In this document: positions 23,007 to 23,039 of the stretch, one piece after another | Layout of the letters: the number at the start of each line of letters is the position of its first letter | How positions within the stretch are numbered: position 1 is the stretch's first letter | From: Chitinophagales bacterium | GTDB taxonomy: Bacteria > Bacteroidota > Bacteroidia > Chitinophagales > Saprospiraceae | Direction of reading: 5' to 3' | Assembly (NCBI GenBank): GCA_013297575.1 | Contig: JAAFHO010000012.1 | Coordinates: 1-23,039 of the forward strand | DNA length: 23,039 nt | Notes under the pieces: model-generated | Told to the model about the DNA's origin: nothing | Seen by the model: the letters and a program-made list of their open reading frames with translations, nothing else | Databases searched by the model: none | Translations under genes and position numbers: made by a program

Positions 23007-23039
23007 ACCAATATTTGACAGAATTATACATTTCGGGCA

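Overview
This window most likely comes from a Bacteroidota chromosome, probably a Saprospiria-like relative. A 1,417-residue secreted protein ends in a type IX secretion (T9SS) sorting domain. Several genes carry a TAnnTTTG element, the -7 motif of Bacteroidota promoters, just upstream. No tRNA gene encodes its CCA tail, and most leader regions lack a Shine-Dalgarno sequence. Coding regions are moderately AT-rich. All taxonomic statements are inference from these traits.

Layout. (1) 1-1938 (-): a penicillin-acylase-type Ntn hydrolase with one in-frame TGA where tryptophan is expected; it runs off the left edge. It diverges from (2) 2213-6466 (+), the giant T9SS cargo protein, which converges through a strong hairpin on (3) 6547-7065 (-), an OmpH/Skp periplasmic chaperone. 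(4) 7278-8594 (+) is a DUF58 protein. It converges on a two-gene unit read leftward: (5) a MerR-type regulator with a decayed cobalamin domain (10127-11017) followed by (6) a secreted zinc metallopeptidase (8618-10108). (7) 11240-12004 (+) is an alpha/beta hydrolase starting at TTG. It converges on (8) an OmpA-family protein (12097-13323, -).

(9) 13324-17800 is the accessory-looking part. It holds a compact structured-RNA candidate (13676-13763) and an array of eight tRNA genes (13895-14769) with unusual bodies. A 16-bp hairpin and a 23-bp tandem repeat lie between the tRNA genes. After that comes an AT-rich stretch with a beta-barrel protein, a lipoprotein of unknown function and a small helix-turn-helix protein.

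(10) 17801-22587 (-) is a tightly packed leftward operon: lipoprotein, ribH (lumazine synthase), an LTA-synthase-like membrane phosphotransferase/sulfatase, and gatB. Its leader at 22624-22698 can form two mutually exclusive hairpins. Upstream, a promoter-like -7 element (22999-23006) and a rho-independent terminator (22747-22782) bracket about 245 nt without a protein gene, a candidate small RNA.

The most interesting parts are the non-canonical tRNA array with its embedded structured elements, the TGA in the acylase, and the two RNA candidates at the right end. Housekeeping functions here (riboflavin, Gln-tRNA amidation, outer-membrane biogenesis) look ordinary.
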